The notes: generated from the letters alone by a model not told the origin. A stretch of DNA of 46,188 nt from Flavobacteriaceae bacterium (GCA_030621915.1 JAUXGV010000002.1:1-46188), one strand, 5' to 3'; shown: positions 8,539 through 17,386, numbered from the stretch's first letter. Program-made: numbers and translations.

Positions 8539-8561
8539 CATTTTATAACCATTATAAAATG
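8539..8561. promoter_or_regulatory. Perfect 10-bp inverted repeat spanning the EamA start codon
   Basis: CATTTTATAA (8539-8548) and TTATAAAATG (8552-8561) are exact reverse complements separated by three bases. The right arm ends with the ATG of the EamA gene (8559-8561). It sits in the short divergent gap to the nitronate monooxygenase-like gene. It could act as a dyad operator in DNA or as an mRNA hairpin hiding the start codon. AT-richness makes chance dyads more likely, so the role is inference. Confidence 0.5.
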
Positions 8562-9431
8562 AATAATCACATTTTAAAAATTTTCATTCTTACCGGACTG
8601 GCATTAATAGCTTTCGCTGCGAATTCCGTTTTATGCAGATTGGCACTTGGTGATAAAACCATTGACGCGGCAAGTTTTACCAATATTAGACTTTTTTCAG
8701 GAGCTGTAGTATTGTTATTAATATTAAAACTCTATAACAGTCAGAGTCAGAATTCTTCCAAGGGGAATTGGCTTTCCAGCTTTATGCTATTTTTATACGC
8801 GGTCACATTTTCATTTGCCTACATTTCACTGGATACGGGAACAGGAGCTTTGATCATGTTTGGTTCGGTTCAAATAACCATTATTTTATTATCAATCATT
8901 TCAGGCAACCGTTTAAATATTTATGAATGGCTGGGTGTAACAATAGCATTTTTAGGATTTGTTTATTTAATTTTACCAGGAGTTTCATCTCCTTCATTAA
9001 TAGGCTTTTCTCTAATGACTATTGCCGGTATTGCCTGGGGCATATATACCTTAAAAGGCAAAGAATCAAAAAATCCCCTTAGAGATACCACCTATAATTT
9101 TATTAGAACCATTCCCTTTATTATTATTTTGCTCGTTTTCACCATTCAACACTCAAGTTATTCAACAAAAGGTGTGGTTTTGGCTATTATTTCTGGTGGA
9201 ATTACATCAGGTATTGGATATACTATTTGGTATATGGCCATGGAAGGACTATCAAAAATTCAAACCGCTGTAATTCAATTATTGGTCCCAATAATTGCTG
9301 CTTTTGGGGGAGTAATTTTTGTTGATGAGAAAATCACATTTCGTCTAAGTATAGCTTCAATTTTAGTGCTTGGAGGAATATTAGTGGTCGTATTGGGTAG
9401 AAAGAATTTATTGAATCATTCTAAGAAATAA
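8559..9431 (+). CDS. EamA/DMT-superfamily transporter
   Basis: The 290 residues hold about ten hydrophobic segments in two EamA repeats (about 10-140 and 150-280), the layout of drug/metabolite transporters. Conserved landmarks are [10 protein letters not shown] in the first helix, a [12 protein letters not shown] helix, and [21 protein letters not shown] in the second repeat. Members export amino acids, metabolites or drugs, and the substrate here is not known. The 3' end overlaps the 3' end of the opposite-strand mnmA by 11 bases (9421-9431). The start codon lies in the right arm of a perfect inverted repeat. Confidence 0.9.
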   Translation: MNNHILKIFILTGLALIAFAANSVLCRLALGDKTIDAASFTNIRLFSGAVVLLLILKLYNSQSQNSSKGNWLSSFMLFLYAVTFSFAYISLDTGTGALIMFGSVQITIILLSIISGNRLNIYEWLGVTIAFLGFVYLILPGVSSPSLIGFSLMTIAGIAWGIYTLKGKESKNPLRDTTYNFIRTIPFIIILLVFTIQHSSYSTKGVVLAIISGGITSGIGYTIWYMAMEGLSKIQTAVIQLLVPIIAAFGGVIFVDEKITFRLSIASILVLGGILVVVLGRKNLLNHSKK

Positions 9432-10611
9432 CACCAGAACCCAATAATTCATCTCCAATATACCATGCAACAAATTGTCCTTCAGTGATAGCCGATTGCT
9501 CATTTTCAAAATCAACATACAACCCAAATTCTGACTTATACAAGGTTGCCGATTCTAAATTTTGACGATAACGAATTCTTGCTTGAACCTTCATTTCCTC
9601 TCCTTCCTTCAATTCCAAATCAGGTCGAACCCAGTGAATTTCATCATTGATTACAAACAAGGTTTTTCTATACAATCCTTTATGTGACTTACCTTCACCC
9701 GTGTAAATTACGTTTTCAATGACATCTGTGTCAATTACAAATAAGGGTTCCACCGTACCACCAACAGCTAAGCCCTTTCTTTGACCCTTGGTAAAATAAT
9801 GGGCTCCTTGATGCTTTGCAACAATGTTACCGTCACTCAAAGAATAATCATATTTTTTACTAAAAAATTCCATTTCTTCATCTCTATTTTCAAAGTCCGG
9901 AATGGTCCTATCATATAATTGGGAATCATTAGGAATCTTCACAATAACCCCTTCTTTAGGTTCCAGTTTTTGCTGTAGAAATTCAGGTAATTTCACCTTG
10001 CCAATAAAACACAAGCCTTGTGAATCTTTTTTGTCAGCGGTTACTAAATCAAGTTCTGATGCGATTTTTCTTACCTCTGATTTATTCAATTCACCAATAG
10101 GAAATAAGGATTTAGCCAACTGTTTTTGAGATAATTGACATAAGAAATAGGATTGATCTTTATTCTGATCAATTCCAGAGAGCAGTTTATACATTATTTC
10201 TCCCTCTTTTTGCATTGAATCCTTTCTGCAATAATGACCCGTAGCGACAAAATCAGCACCTAATTCAAGGGCAATTTTCATGAATACATCAAATTTAATC
10301 TCCCGGTTACATAGTACATCAGGGTTTGGAGTTCTACCCATTTGATATTCGCGAAACATATAATTTACAATTCGATCTTTATATTGTTCACTTAGATCCA
10401 CCACTTGAAACGGAATACCTAATTTTTCTGCAACCAACATGGCGTCATTGCTATCTTCCAACCAAGGGCACTCATTAGAAATAGTTACGGAATCGTCGTG
10501 CCAATTTTTCATAAAAAGACCGATCACATCATATCCTTGTTGTTTCAATAAATATGCAGCCACACTTGAATCAACACCGCCAGAAAGTCCTATAACAACT
10601 CTTTGCATCAT
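9421..10611 (-). CDS. mnmA: tRNA-specific 2-thiouridylase MnmA
   Basis: MnmA activates U34 of Lys, Glu and Gln tRNAs with ATP and installs sulfur to make s2U34. In 396 residues it has the PP-loop GLSGGVDSS (8-16), the catalytic cysteine C101 in NPDVLCN, and the second active-site cysteine C201 in QGLCFIG. The central and C-terminal beta-barrel domains are intact ([19 protein letters not shown]). Start choice between two adjacent methionine codons is open. The gene overlaps the 3' end of the EamA gene on the other strand. A TAnnTTTG promoter box is upstream. Confidence 0.97.
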   Translation of the reverse strand: MMQRVVIGLSGGVDSSVAAYLLKQQGYDVIGLFMKNWHDDSVTISNECPWLEDSNDAMLVAEKLGIPFQVVDLSEQYKDRIVNYMFREYQMGRTPNPDVLCNREIKFDVFMKIALELGADFVATGHYCRKDSMQKEGEIMYKLLSGIDQNKDQSYFLCQLSQKQLAKSLFPIGELNKSEVRKIASELDLVTADKKDSQGLCFIGKVKLPEFLQQKLEPKEGVIVKIPNDSQLYDRTIPDFENRDEEMEFFSKKYDYSLSDGNIVAKHQGAHYFTKGQRKGLAVGGTVEPLFVIDTDVIENVIYTGEGKSHKGLYRKTLFVINDEIHWVRPDLELKEGEEMKVQARIRYRQNLESATLYKSEFGLYVDFENEQSAITEGQFVAWYIGDELLGSGVIS

Positions 10612-10627
10612 AAATAGTTAGAGTTTG

Positions 10628-10635
10628 CAAAGTTA
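10628..10635 (-). promoter_or_regulatory. Candidate -7 box for mnmA
   Basis: On the minus strand the sequence reads TAACTTTG, an exact TAnnTTTG match, 16 bases before the mnmA start. A clear -33 TTTG is not seen at the usual spacing. Placement argues for an independent mnmA promoter in the 90-base gap after the MORN-repeat gene. Confidence 0.5.
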
Positions 10636-10701
10636 GTGATAAGTTTTATGAAAATATAGATGTTCTAACTAAGAAGATTGACATATATGAAATGAAAAAA
10701 A

Positions 10702-11412
10702 TTATTCTTTTTCTCTTTTCGGCTTCAAGGCAGGTTGCTCAGTACTTACCAGCTCACCATCAACATAATTCTCCCAGGTTCCCACCCTAAGATCATCTTT
10801 AAAAGGGCCTTTTTTTATAAGATCTCCGGTACTACGACTATAATAAATCGCCATTCCATTTAATTTTCCATTCTTATAATTGAAATCATTGTACAACAAT
10901 CCTTTTATTGAGTATTTTTTATAATTACCATCTAGAAGTCCATTTCTATAATTTGTAATTTCTGTAGGTTCTCCACTTGGATAAAAAGTTTTATATATTC
11001 CATCCAATTTACCTTTCAAATAATTCTCTTCACTCATGGTGGATTTTCCATTCTCATGATAAAAAAGCCATTTTCCTTCCCGATTTTTACCCCTCATCAA
11101 TCCTTCACTTTCAATAATACCATTTGTTGTAAAAAACTGAACATCTGCTGTTTCTTTACCCTCATGATAGTTTCTAATAATGATGGGATGCTCAGAATCT
11201 GAAGCCGAATAATATTTAAATGTTCCAACTTCTTTCCCATGGTTGAAAGTACCAACATATCTAATTCTATTATTGCTATAATATTTTTTCCATACACCAT
11301 CTCTCTTTCTGTTAGCATCAAATTGATTGATTTTTTCTTGAGCGTTAAGTGACTGAAATACAGAAATTACAGATATTAATAAAACTAAGATTAAATGAGT
11401 TCGCTTTTTCAT
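10702..11412 (-). CDS. Secreted MORN-repeat (YwqK-like) protein
   Basis: The protein has 236 residues. A signal peptide (about 1-24, ending SLNA) is followed by tandem MORN_2-like units of about 20-23 residues with the pattern Y-x-N-G-x-x-x-G-x-W/Y-K. Examples are DGVWKKYY, GKWLFYHENGK, DGIYKTFYPSG, DGNYKKYS and GTWENYVDGE. Many such proteins are labelled YwqK-family antitoxins, but an exported single gene without a toxin partner makes that unlikely here. A basic C-terminal tail (KPKREKE) closes the protein. Its role is unknown, and an envelope scaffold or adhesin-like function is possible. Confidence 0.82.
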   Translation of the reverse strand: MKKRTHLILVLLISVISVFQSLNAQEKINQFDANRKRDGVWKKYYSNNRIRYVGTFNHGKEVGTFKYYSASDSEHPIIIRNYHEGKETADVQFFTTNGIIESEGLMRGKNREGKWLFYHENGKSTMSEENYLKGKLDGIYKTFYPSGEPTEITNYRNGLLDGNYKKYSIKGLLYNDFNYKNGKLNGMAIYYSRSTGDLIKKGPFKDDLRVGTWENYVDGELVSTEQPALKPKREKE

Positions 11413-11485
11413 ATTTAAATTAACTGTAAAAAGTAGTTTTTGTTGTGTTTTTCCTTTTTAATTAAGGCTAAAATAAGAAATTTTA

Positions 11486-11493
11486 TAACTTTG
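11486..11493 (+). promoter_or_regulatory. Candidate -7 box for the 188-residue hypothetical gene
   Basis: TAACTTTG matches the TAnnTTTG consensus and lies 28 bases before the ATG at 11522. No convincing -33 element is seen. Confidence 0.45.
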
Positions 11494-11521
11494 ATTTTAC
11501 TAAAAAAACTATTTCTCAAAA

Positions 11522-12088
11522 ATGAATAAAGAGAATCTTATTATTCAGATTGACTCTATAAAAAACGCAAAGAGAATTTATAGGGATCAGGGGGCTGAAT
11601 TTGTTCTTGAGAATTCTGAACTATTCCCCTATTTATTGGAACTGGTATTTGAAAATAAAACCAAAACCGCCATTAAGGCATCCTGGGTTTTGGAATTAGT
11701 ATGTATGGAAAGTGTTGAATTAATGGCTCATCATCTTAATTATTTTTCTATTAATTTAAGGAAATGTGATCATGAAAGCATGTTACGCCCACTTTCACGA
11801 ATTTGCTTTTATATTATAAACGCATATAGCTCATCTGAATCAAATGAAATTAAGAAATATCTAACCCATGAAAATAAAATTCAAATCATTGAAGCCAATT
11901 TTGATTGGCTTATTGAAGATCACAAGATTGCAACTCAAGTTTTTGCCATGGATACTCTGTACTTGTTAGGGTTAGAATTTGATTGGATTCATCTGGAATT
12001 AAAATTAGTTTTAGAGCAAAACATCATAACTGGAAGCCCAGGTTATAAAGTCAGAGCCAAACGTACCTTAGAAAAAATTGAGCTTTAA
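11522..12088 (+). CDS. Conserved hypothetical helical protein upstream of purB
   Basis: I do not recognise a named function. The 188 residues have no signal peptide or membrane segment and look all-helical, with HEAT/ARM-like spacing (for example KTAIKASWVLELVCMESVE, then KIATQVFAMDTLYLLG). This suggests a protein-interaction scaffold. The gene is on the same strand as purB and ends 70 bases before it, and a similar gene often precedes purB in flavobacteria. That link is from memory of the family context. purB may have its own promoter, so co-transcription is not certain. Confidence 0.75.
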   Translation: MNKENLIIQIDSIKNAKRIYRDQGAEFVLENSELFPYLLELVFENKTKTAIKASWVLELVCMESVELMAHHLNYFSINLRKCDHESMLRPLSRICFYIINAYSSSESNEIKKYLTHENKIQIIEANFDWLIEDHKIATQVFAMDTLYLLGLEFDWIHLELKLVLEQNIITGSPGYKVRAKRTLEKIEL

Positions 12089-12128
12089 AAATATGCTATA
12101 ATTAAATTATCTAATCATTTAAAAATCT

Positions 12129-12136
12129 TATTTTTG
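12129..12136 (+). promoter_or_regulatory. Candidate -7 box for purB
   Basis: TATTTTTG fits TAnnTTTG and sits 22 bases before the purB ATG at 12159. A -33 TTTG is not evident in the AT-rich stretch upstream. Confidence 0.5.
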
Positions 12137-12158
12137 CAAATATTAAAAACCCTAAAGT

Positions 12159-13502
12159 ATGAATTTAACAAGCCTTAATGCGATTTCACCCATAGATGGA
12201 CGTTATCGCAGTAAAGTTGTCGCTCTTGCTCCTTATTTTTCAGAAGAGGCATTGATAAAATACCGTGTCAAAATAGAAATTGAATACTTTATTTCTTTAT
12301 GTGAAATTCCGCTTCCACAATTGAAAAAGTTCGATGTTTCATTATATCATGATTTAAGAAATATTTACCTGAATTTTTCTTCAGGTGACGCGCAAAAAAT
12401 TAAGGATATTGAAAAAATTACCAATCACGATGTGAAAGCGGTTGAATATTTTATCAAGGAAAAATTTGATGATTTGAAACTTCAACAATATAAAGAGTTT
12501 ATTCATTTTGGTTTAACTTCTCAAGATATAAATAACACGGCCGTCCCTTTAAGTTTAAAGGATGCCTATTTAGAAGTTTTTTTACCCGAACTCAATACCC
12601 TAATTGATAAAATTGAAGAGCTTTCAGAAGCTTGGAAGGAGATTCCTATGTTGGCAAAAACTCATGGTCAACCTGCGTCACCTACAAGGTTGGGCAAAGA
12701 GTTTTATGTTTTTGTCGAAAGAATCAAACAACAAATCATATTGTTAAATCAGGTGCCATTTGCAGCAAAATTTGGTGGTGCCACAGGTAATTTTAATGCA
12801 CATAAAGTGGCCTACCCAGCATTGAACTGGAAAAATTTTGGAACAAATTTTGTAGAAAATGTTTTAGGATTGCATCATTCCTTTCCTACAACTCAAATTG
12901 AACATTATGACCATCTGGCTGCATTTTTTGACAATATTAAAAGGATTAATACAATTTTAATAGATTTTGATAGAGATGTTTGGCAATATGTTTCAATGAA
13001 CTATTTTAAACAAAAAATTAAGAAAGGTGAAGTAGGATCCTCTGCAATGCCACACAAAGTGAATCCAATTGACTTTGAAAATTCAGAAGGAAACCTTGGA
13101 ATTGCCAATGCGATTTTTGAGCATTTATCATCTAAATTACCCATTTCCCGTTTACAAAGGGATTTAACCGATTCTACAGTTTTAAGAAATGTGGGTGTTC
13201 CCCTGGGTCATACAATTATTGGCTTCAATTCAACTTTAAAAGGGTTAAATAAACTTTTATTGAATAAAGATGCCATTAGTCGGGATCTGGAAGATAATTG
13301 GGCAGTTGTCGCAGAGGCCATCCAAACCATTTTACGTCGTGAGGCTTATCCAAATCCATATGAAGCTTTAAAGGGATTAACAAGAACCAATGAAAAAATT
13401 AACCAGGAATCCATTTCTAATTTCATAGATACTTTGGAAGTTTCAGAGTCAATAAAGAAGGAATTAAAAGCAATAACGCCTAGTAATTATACAGGAATCT
13501 AA
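12159..13502 (+). CDS. purB: Adenylosuccinate lyase
   Basis: PurB catalyses two fumarate-releasing steps of purine synthesis, SAICAR to AICAR and adenylosuccinate to AMP. The 447-residue protein has the fumarase/aspartase-superfamily signature GSSAMPHKVNP, with the catalytic serine among S294-S295, and the second conserved segment THGQPASPT with H169. The N-terminal SPIDGRYRS and the length match the shorter PurB type found in gamma-proteobacteria and Bacteroidetes. It acts in the cytosol as a tetramer. A lipoprotein gene follows after 38 bases. Confidence 0.97.
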   Translation: MNLTSLNAISPIDGRYRSKVVALAPYFSEEALIKYRVKIEIEYFISLCEIPLPQLKKFDVSLYHDLRNIYLNFSSGDAQKIKDIEKITNHDVKAVEYFIKEKFDDLKLQQYKEFIHFGLTSQDINNTAVPLSLKDAYLEVFLPELNTLIDKIEELSEAWKEIPMLAKTHGQPASPTRLGKEFYVFVERIKQQIILLNQVPFAAKFGGATGNFNAHKVAYPALNWKNFGTNFVENVLGLHHSFPTTQIEHYDHLAAFFDNIKRINTILIDFDRDVWQYVSMNYFKQKIKKGEVGSSAMPHKVNPIDFENSEGNLGIANAIFEHLSSKLPISRLQRDLTDSTVLRNVGVPLGHTIIGFNSTLKGLNKLLLNKDAISRDLEDNWAVVAEAIQTILRREAYPNPYEALKGLTRTNEKINQESISNFIDTLEVSESIKKELKAITPSNYTGI

Positions 13503-13540
13503 TTCTTGATAATTTTATAAACTTTTTTTATCTTTATTTT

Positions 13541-13912
13541 ATGAAAAATATTATCATCTTATTAATTATTTTTTCAGTTATTTCATGCATTCAAAATCCT
13601 GATACCAAGCCAAACAATTTTAAAACAGGCTCCTTTAAAACAGTATTAGAATATAAAAACACAACATCCTTTGCTGTTAGAAATGATTCCATACAAATTG
13701 AAACTTATGATCATAAAAAAGATACTTTTCATATAAAATGGTTGGATAATTTTGAATATATTTTGCTAAAAAAAAATCCAAAGTCCTTACTAGACAGCAC
13801 TCCATTTCATGTAAAAATTACAGGAATAAAGAAAAATTCCTATTCGTTTAATGCCTATTACAAAGGTTCTAAATTCAAACAAAAAGGCGAGGCCTTCAAA
13901 ACCAAAAATTAA
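13541..13912 (+). CDS. Conserved hypothetical lipoprotein
   Basis: The 123-residue protein begins with a lipoprotein signal (VIS-C, lipidated C16). The mature part is a small beta-rich domain (FKTGSFKTVLEY; RNDSIQIETYDHKKDTFHIKW). Related flavobacterial proteins are sometimes labelled DNA topoisomerase IV in databases, which the sequence does not support. It lies three bases before the TerC gene, so the two are probably co-translated. A TATCTTTA box just before the ATG (13529-13536) would imply a very short leader. The function is unknown. Confidence 0.82.
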   Translation: MKNIIILLIIFSVISCIQNPDTKPNNFKTGSFKTVLEYKNTTSFAVRNDSIQIETYDHKKDTFHIKWLDNFEYILLKKNPKSLLDSTPFHVKITGIKKNSYSFNAYYKGSKFKQKGEAFKTKN

Positions 13913-13915
13913 TTA

Positions 13916-14689
13916 ATGGAAATATTTTTACAAGTAGACGCATGGATCGCATTGTCAACTTTAACTTTTTTAGAAATAGTTTTAGGTATTGATAATATTA
14001 TTTTCATTTCCATAGCTGCAAGTAAACTACCGGAAAATTTACAGAAAAAAGCCACAAATATTGGTTTGTTTCTGGCAATGTTACTTCGTATTATATTGCT
14101 TTTTGGTATTTCTTATCTTATTGCCATGAATGCACCATTTTATACTATTGACTTATCATGGTTTAAAGCCGGAATAACGGGGCAGAGTGTAATTTTGCTT
14201 GCTGGAGGTATCTTTCTACTTTTTAAAAGCACCCAAGAAATTCATCATAAAGTTGAAGGTCTTGAAGAAACTAAAAGTGCCGATAAATCAAAAAAAGTAT
14301 TTACTCTTAAAAATGCCATTATTGAAATTACCTTGATAAATATTGTTTTTTCATTTGACTCCATTTTGACCGCAGTTGGAATGACTAATGGGATTAATGG
14401 TTCATTAATCATAATGATTATTTCTGTAATCTTATCTATGTTTATCATGATGTTGTTTGCAAACCCGGTTGGAAAATTTGTAGGCAAGCATCCAACCATC
14501 CAAATGTTGGCGCTTTCATTTTTAATTTTAATTGGATTTATGTTAGTTACCGAAAGTGCTCATTTATCAAATGCAGAAATTTTTGGTCAACATGTTGGCG
14601 CCATTCCTAAGGGTTATCTATATTTTGCCATTGCGTTTTCTTTAGGTGTTGAGGCCTTGAATATGAGAGTGAGGAAGCATAAAAAGTGA
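13916..14689 (+). CDS. TerC family integral membrane protein
   Basis: The 257 residues contain about seven membrane segments. TerC-family acidic residues are present in LEIVLGIDNIIF (E20, D26) and in VFSFDSILTAVGMTNG, which is the matching motif of the second repeat. GVEALNMRVRK ends the last segment. Members include tellurite-resistance TerC and metal exporters for manganese or calcium. No ter cluster is present, so tellurite resistance is not implied. It is probably co-transcribed with the preceding lipoprotein, and it lies just upstream of a putative metal-uptake pair. Confidence 0.93.
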   Translation: MEIFLQVDAWIALSTLTFLEIVLGIDNIIFISIAASKLPENLQKKATNIGLFLAMLLRIILLFGISYLIAMNAPFYTIDLSWFKAGITGQSVILLAGGIFLLFKSTQEIHHKVEGLEETKSADKSKKVFTLKNAIIEITLINIVFSFDSILTAVGMTNGINGSLIIMIISVILSMFIMMLFANPVGKFVGKHPTIQMLALSFLILIGFMLVTESAHLSNAEIFGQHVGAIPKGYLYFAIAFSLGVEALNMRVRKHKK

Positions 14690-14691
14690 GG

Positions 14692-14707
14692 TAAATTATA
14701 TAATTTA
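14692..14707. promoter_or_regulatory. 16-bp perfect palindrome upstream of the His/Cys-rich gene
   Basis: TAAATTATATAATTTA is a perfect palindrome centred 23 bases before the ATG at 14723, between the TerC stop and the His/Cys-rich gene. Its place suits an operator for a dimeric regulator, for example a Fur/Zur-type repressor. An all-A/T palindrome of this length can arise by chance in such a genome about once per window, so evidence is weak. Confidence 0.35.
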
Positions 14708-14722
14708 AAATGTTGAATTTTT

Positions 14723-15052
14723 ATGAAGCGTAGTTATTTCAGAAAAATAACATCCTTTATTTTGATACTGAGCATTATATTGCCTTTAATTATTGGGTTT
14801 ACACATGTTTTAGATGATCATGAACATGATATTTGCAAGGCAAAGACTGAAACACATATTCATTCCAAAAAGAGCAATTGTTCAAGCCTCCATTATTTTA
14901 CGCATTTTCAATACAAGAGTGGCCTAAATTATCTTGAAATACATGGTGCTGAATATTTTCAAGGGCCTTCAATTCAATTAAATTTCCTATTTTATTTTAC
15001 ATATATCTCTTCTAATTTCGAAAGAGGACCTCCTTCATTTAATGTTTTATAA
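14723..15052 (+). CDS. Small His/Cys-rich exported or membrane-anchored protein, putative metal binder
   Basis: The protein has 109 residues. A basic N-terminus and hydrophobic segment (about 9-27) form a signal or anchor. A compact His/Cys cluster follows: H28, H33, H35, C38, H45, H47, C53, H57 and H61, with HEHDIC and HIHSKKSNC as its cores. Similar small His/Cys-rich proteins sit before TonB receptors in other flavobacteria. The receptor gene starts 41 bases downstream, so a shared role in Zn or Cu handling at the envelope is likely. The C-terminal half is unremarkable. The function is inferred from composition and context only. Confidence 0.75.
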   Translation: MKRSYFRKITSFILILSIILPLIIGFTHVLDDHEHDICKAKTETHIHSKKSNCSSLHYFTHFQYKSGLNYLEIHGAEYFQGPSIQLNFLFYFTYISSNFERGPPSFNVL

Positions 15053-15093
15053 TTAAATATTATTCAATAATCTAATTCATTAAATCAAACAGA

Positions 15094-17334
15094 ATGAAAA
15101 GTAAATTAATTATTCTTTTATTAGGGTATTCGTCATTCATTTTTGCCCAAAATAGTATTACAGGTATCATTACAGAACAAGATAATACTCGGCTTTTTGG
15201 CGTGCAAATCTATATTGAACAACTACATATTGGGACTACATCTGATGAAAATGGGAATTTTGAGTTCAACAATATTCCTAATGGAACTCACATATTAGAA
15301 GTTAGTTATATTGGGTTTAAAAAAGAAATTAAAACAGTCAGTTTATCTAATAAATCCATTGTGGTTAATCTTCAGTTAACCGAATCTGTTTTTCATATGG
15401 ATGAAATAATTGTGTCAACACCATTTCGAAAAACGCAAAGTAAAAATGTAATGAAAGTTGACTATAAAAGTATCAAATCCTTTGATAAAAATGGAGCAAC
15501 TACCTTAATCCAAGGAATAGTTTCCATACCAGGTGTTGAGCAAATATCAACCGGAACTGGGGTTGGAAAACCCGTTATTAGAGGATTAAGCGGTAATCGA
15601 GTTTTAGTTTACACACAAGGAGTTCGGCTAGAAAATCAACAATTTGGGAATGAGCATGGTTTGGGTTTAAATGAATCTGGTATTGAAAGTGTTGTAGTTA
15701 TCAAAGGACCAGCTTCACTTTTATACGGATCAGATGCCTTGGGTGGGGTATTGTATTTCACTCCTGAAAAGTTTGCTTTAAATAATGAAACAAAAATAAA
15801 TTTTAGACAGAAATTATTTTCGAATACTTTAGGGAGCAACACATCTTTAGGCTTTAAAACTTCTAAAGAAAAGTTTAAATTTTTAGCTAGAGGTGCTTAC
15901 AGTACACATATTGATTATAAAATTCCAAATGGTGATAGAGTCACCAATACTCGTTTTAATGAAAAAGATTTTAAAGCGGGTTTTGGATATAACACTAATA
16001 ATTATATTTCAGAATTTAGATATAATTATACAAAATCAGAAATTGGACTAACTGAAGGTATTGGAAATCAATCTAAGGATAGAATACCCGAATTACCATT
16101 CCAAGAAATTGGCAATCATATTTTAAGTTTACATAATCATTTATTTTTCGAAAATTCTAAGCTGGATTTTGATTTGGGGTATGTTTATAATAATCGCAAA
16201 GAATTTGAGGAGCATGAACATGATGAAGGCCCCATAGATGAGGATGAGGCAGCTCTACATATGAAATTAAAAACATTTACTTATGATGTAAAATACCAAT
16301 TTCCTAAAATCATAAATTTTGAAAGCTTAATTGGATTGCAAGGTTTAAATCAGAGTAATGCTAACTTTGGTGAAGAAATTTTGATTCCCAATGCCAAAAC
16401 AAATGATATTGGGGCACTTATTTCGGGATTATATTCATGGAATGAAATCAATAGTTTACAGGGAGGAATTCGATTTGACCATCGAAATATAAGGACAGAG
16501 GAACATAAAATTCAACATGAAGATGAGATTCATACATTTGAATCTCTAGATAAAAGTTATCAAAATTTTGCAGCATCCTTAGGTTTCAAAACATTATTTT
16601 TTAACCATGTAATTTCACGATTAAATTTAGCGTCAGGTTTTAGAGCTCCAAATTTAGCGGAGTTAACATCAAATGGTGTACATCATGGAACAAACCGATT
16701 TGAAATTGGAAACCCCAATTTAAAAAGTGAACAAAATTTTCAAATTGACTTATCACTAGAATATCAAAGTGATCACCTAGAGTTTTTTATAAATGGTTTT
16801 TATAATCAAATAAACGATTATATTTATCTTACTCCTACTGGAGAAATTGAAGATGGACATAATATTTTTACCTATGTGCAGAACGACGCAGAATTGTATG
16901 GAGGTGAATTTGGACTCCATTTTCACCCTCATCCTTTAGATTGGCTACATATAGAAAGTAATTTTGAAACTGTGACCGGAAAGCAAATGGATAATGATTA
17001 TTTGCCATTAATCCCAGCCAATAAATTAACAAATACTATTAGAACCGAATTTAATGTAAACGAGAAGTTTAGCGAATTATTTGTGGCTCTAACACTCCAA
17101 TCCTATTTCGAAAAAAATAATGTAAGTTCTTTTGAGCAACCATCCGAGGCTTATAATTTAATAAACTTAAGTATGGGAACAGATATCATTTTTATTAAAA
17201 CAGATTTACAGATAAATTTTGGCATCAATAATATATTAAACAAAACATATATTTCACATCTATCTGTATTAAAAGTTGATGATATTCCCAATATTGGAAG
17301 AAATATTTTATTGGGCATAAATTTAAATATTTAA
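15094..17334 (+). CDS. TonB-dependent outer-membrane receptor, putative metal type (ZnuD-like)
   Basis: The protein has 746 residues. A signal peptide (1-18, ending FAQ) precedes a carboxypeptidase-regulatory-like domain (about 22-107, ITGIITEQDNTRLFGVQIYI). A plug (about 118-225, with GVGKPVIRGLSGNRVLVY and GPASLLYGSDALGGVL) follows, then a 22-strand type barrel. Several predicted loops are rich in His and acidic residues: EEHEHDEGPIDEDEAALHM, EEHKIQHEDEIH, SNGVHHGTNRFEIGNPNL and HFHPHPLDWLHIE. Such loops and the NRFEIGNPNL barrel motif recall zinc receptors of the ZnuD kind. Copper is also possible. The preceding His/Cys-rich gene supports a metal substrate. Confidence 0.92.
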   Translation: MKSKLIILLLGYSSFIFAQNSITGIITEQDNTRLFGVQIYIEQLHIGTTSDENGNFEFNNIPNGTHILEVSYIGFKKEIKTVSLSNKSIVVNLQLTESVFHMDEIIVSTPFRKTQSKNVMKVDYKSIKSFDKNGATTLIQGIVSIPGVEQISTGTGVGKPVIRGLSGNRVLVYTQGVRLENQQFGNEHGLGLNESGIESVVVIKGPASLLYGSDALGGVLYFTPEKFALNNETKINFRQKLFSNTLGSNTSLGFKTSKEKFKFLARGAYSTHIDYKIPNGDRVTNTRFNEKDFKAGFGYNTNNYISEFRYNYTKSEIGLTEGIGNQSKDRIPELPFQEIGNHILSLHNHLFFENSKLDFDLGYVYNNRKEFEEHEHDEGPIDEDEAALHMKLKTFTYDVKYQFPKIINFESLIGLQGLNQSNANFGEEILIPNAKTNDIGALISGLYSWNEINSLQGGIRFDHRNIRTEEHKIQHEDEIHTFESLDKSYQNFAASLGFKTLFFNHVISRLNLASGFRAPNLAELTSNGVHHGTNRFEIGNPNLKSEQNFQIDLSLEYQSDHLEFFINGFYNQINDYIYLTPTGEIEDGHNIFTYVQNDAELYGGEFGLHFHPHPLDWLHIESNFETVTGKQMDNDYLPLIPANKLTNTIRTEFNVNEKFSELFVALTLQSYFEKNNVSSFEQPSEAYNLINLSMGTDIIFIKTDLQINFGINNILNKTYISHLSVLKVDDIPNIGRNILLGINLNI

Positions 17335-17386
17335 GTATTCTTTTTAAGAGAAATCAATTAATTTTAATGTCTCAAATAAAATTATA

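Noticed and set aside
11522-12088. Annotating the 188-residue protein as adenylosuccinate lyase
   Set aside because: It lacks the GSSAMPHKVNP signature and the superfamily fold; complete purB follows separately.
13916-14689. Tellurite resistance system
   Set aside because: TerC-family proteins occur widely in metal homeostasis, and no terZ, terA, terB, terD or terE is present.
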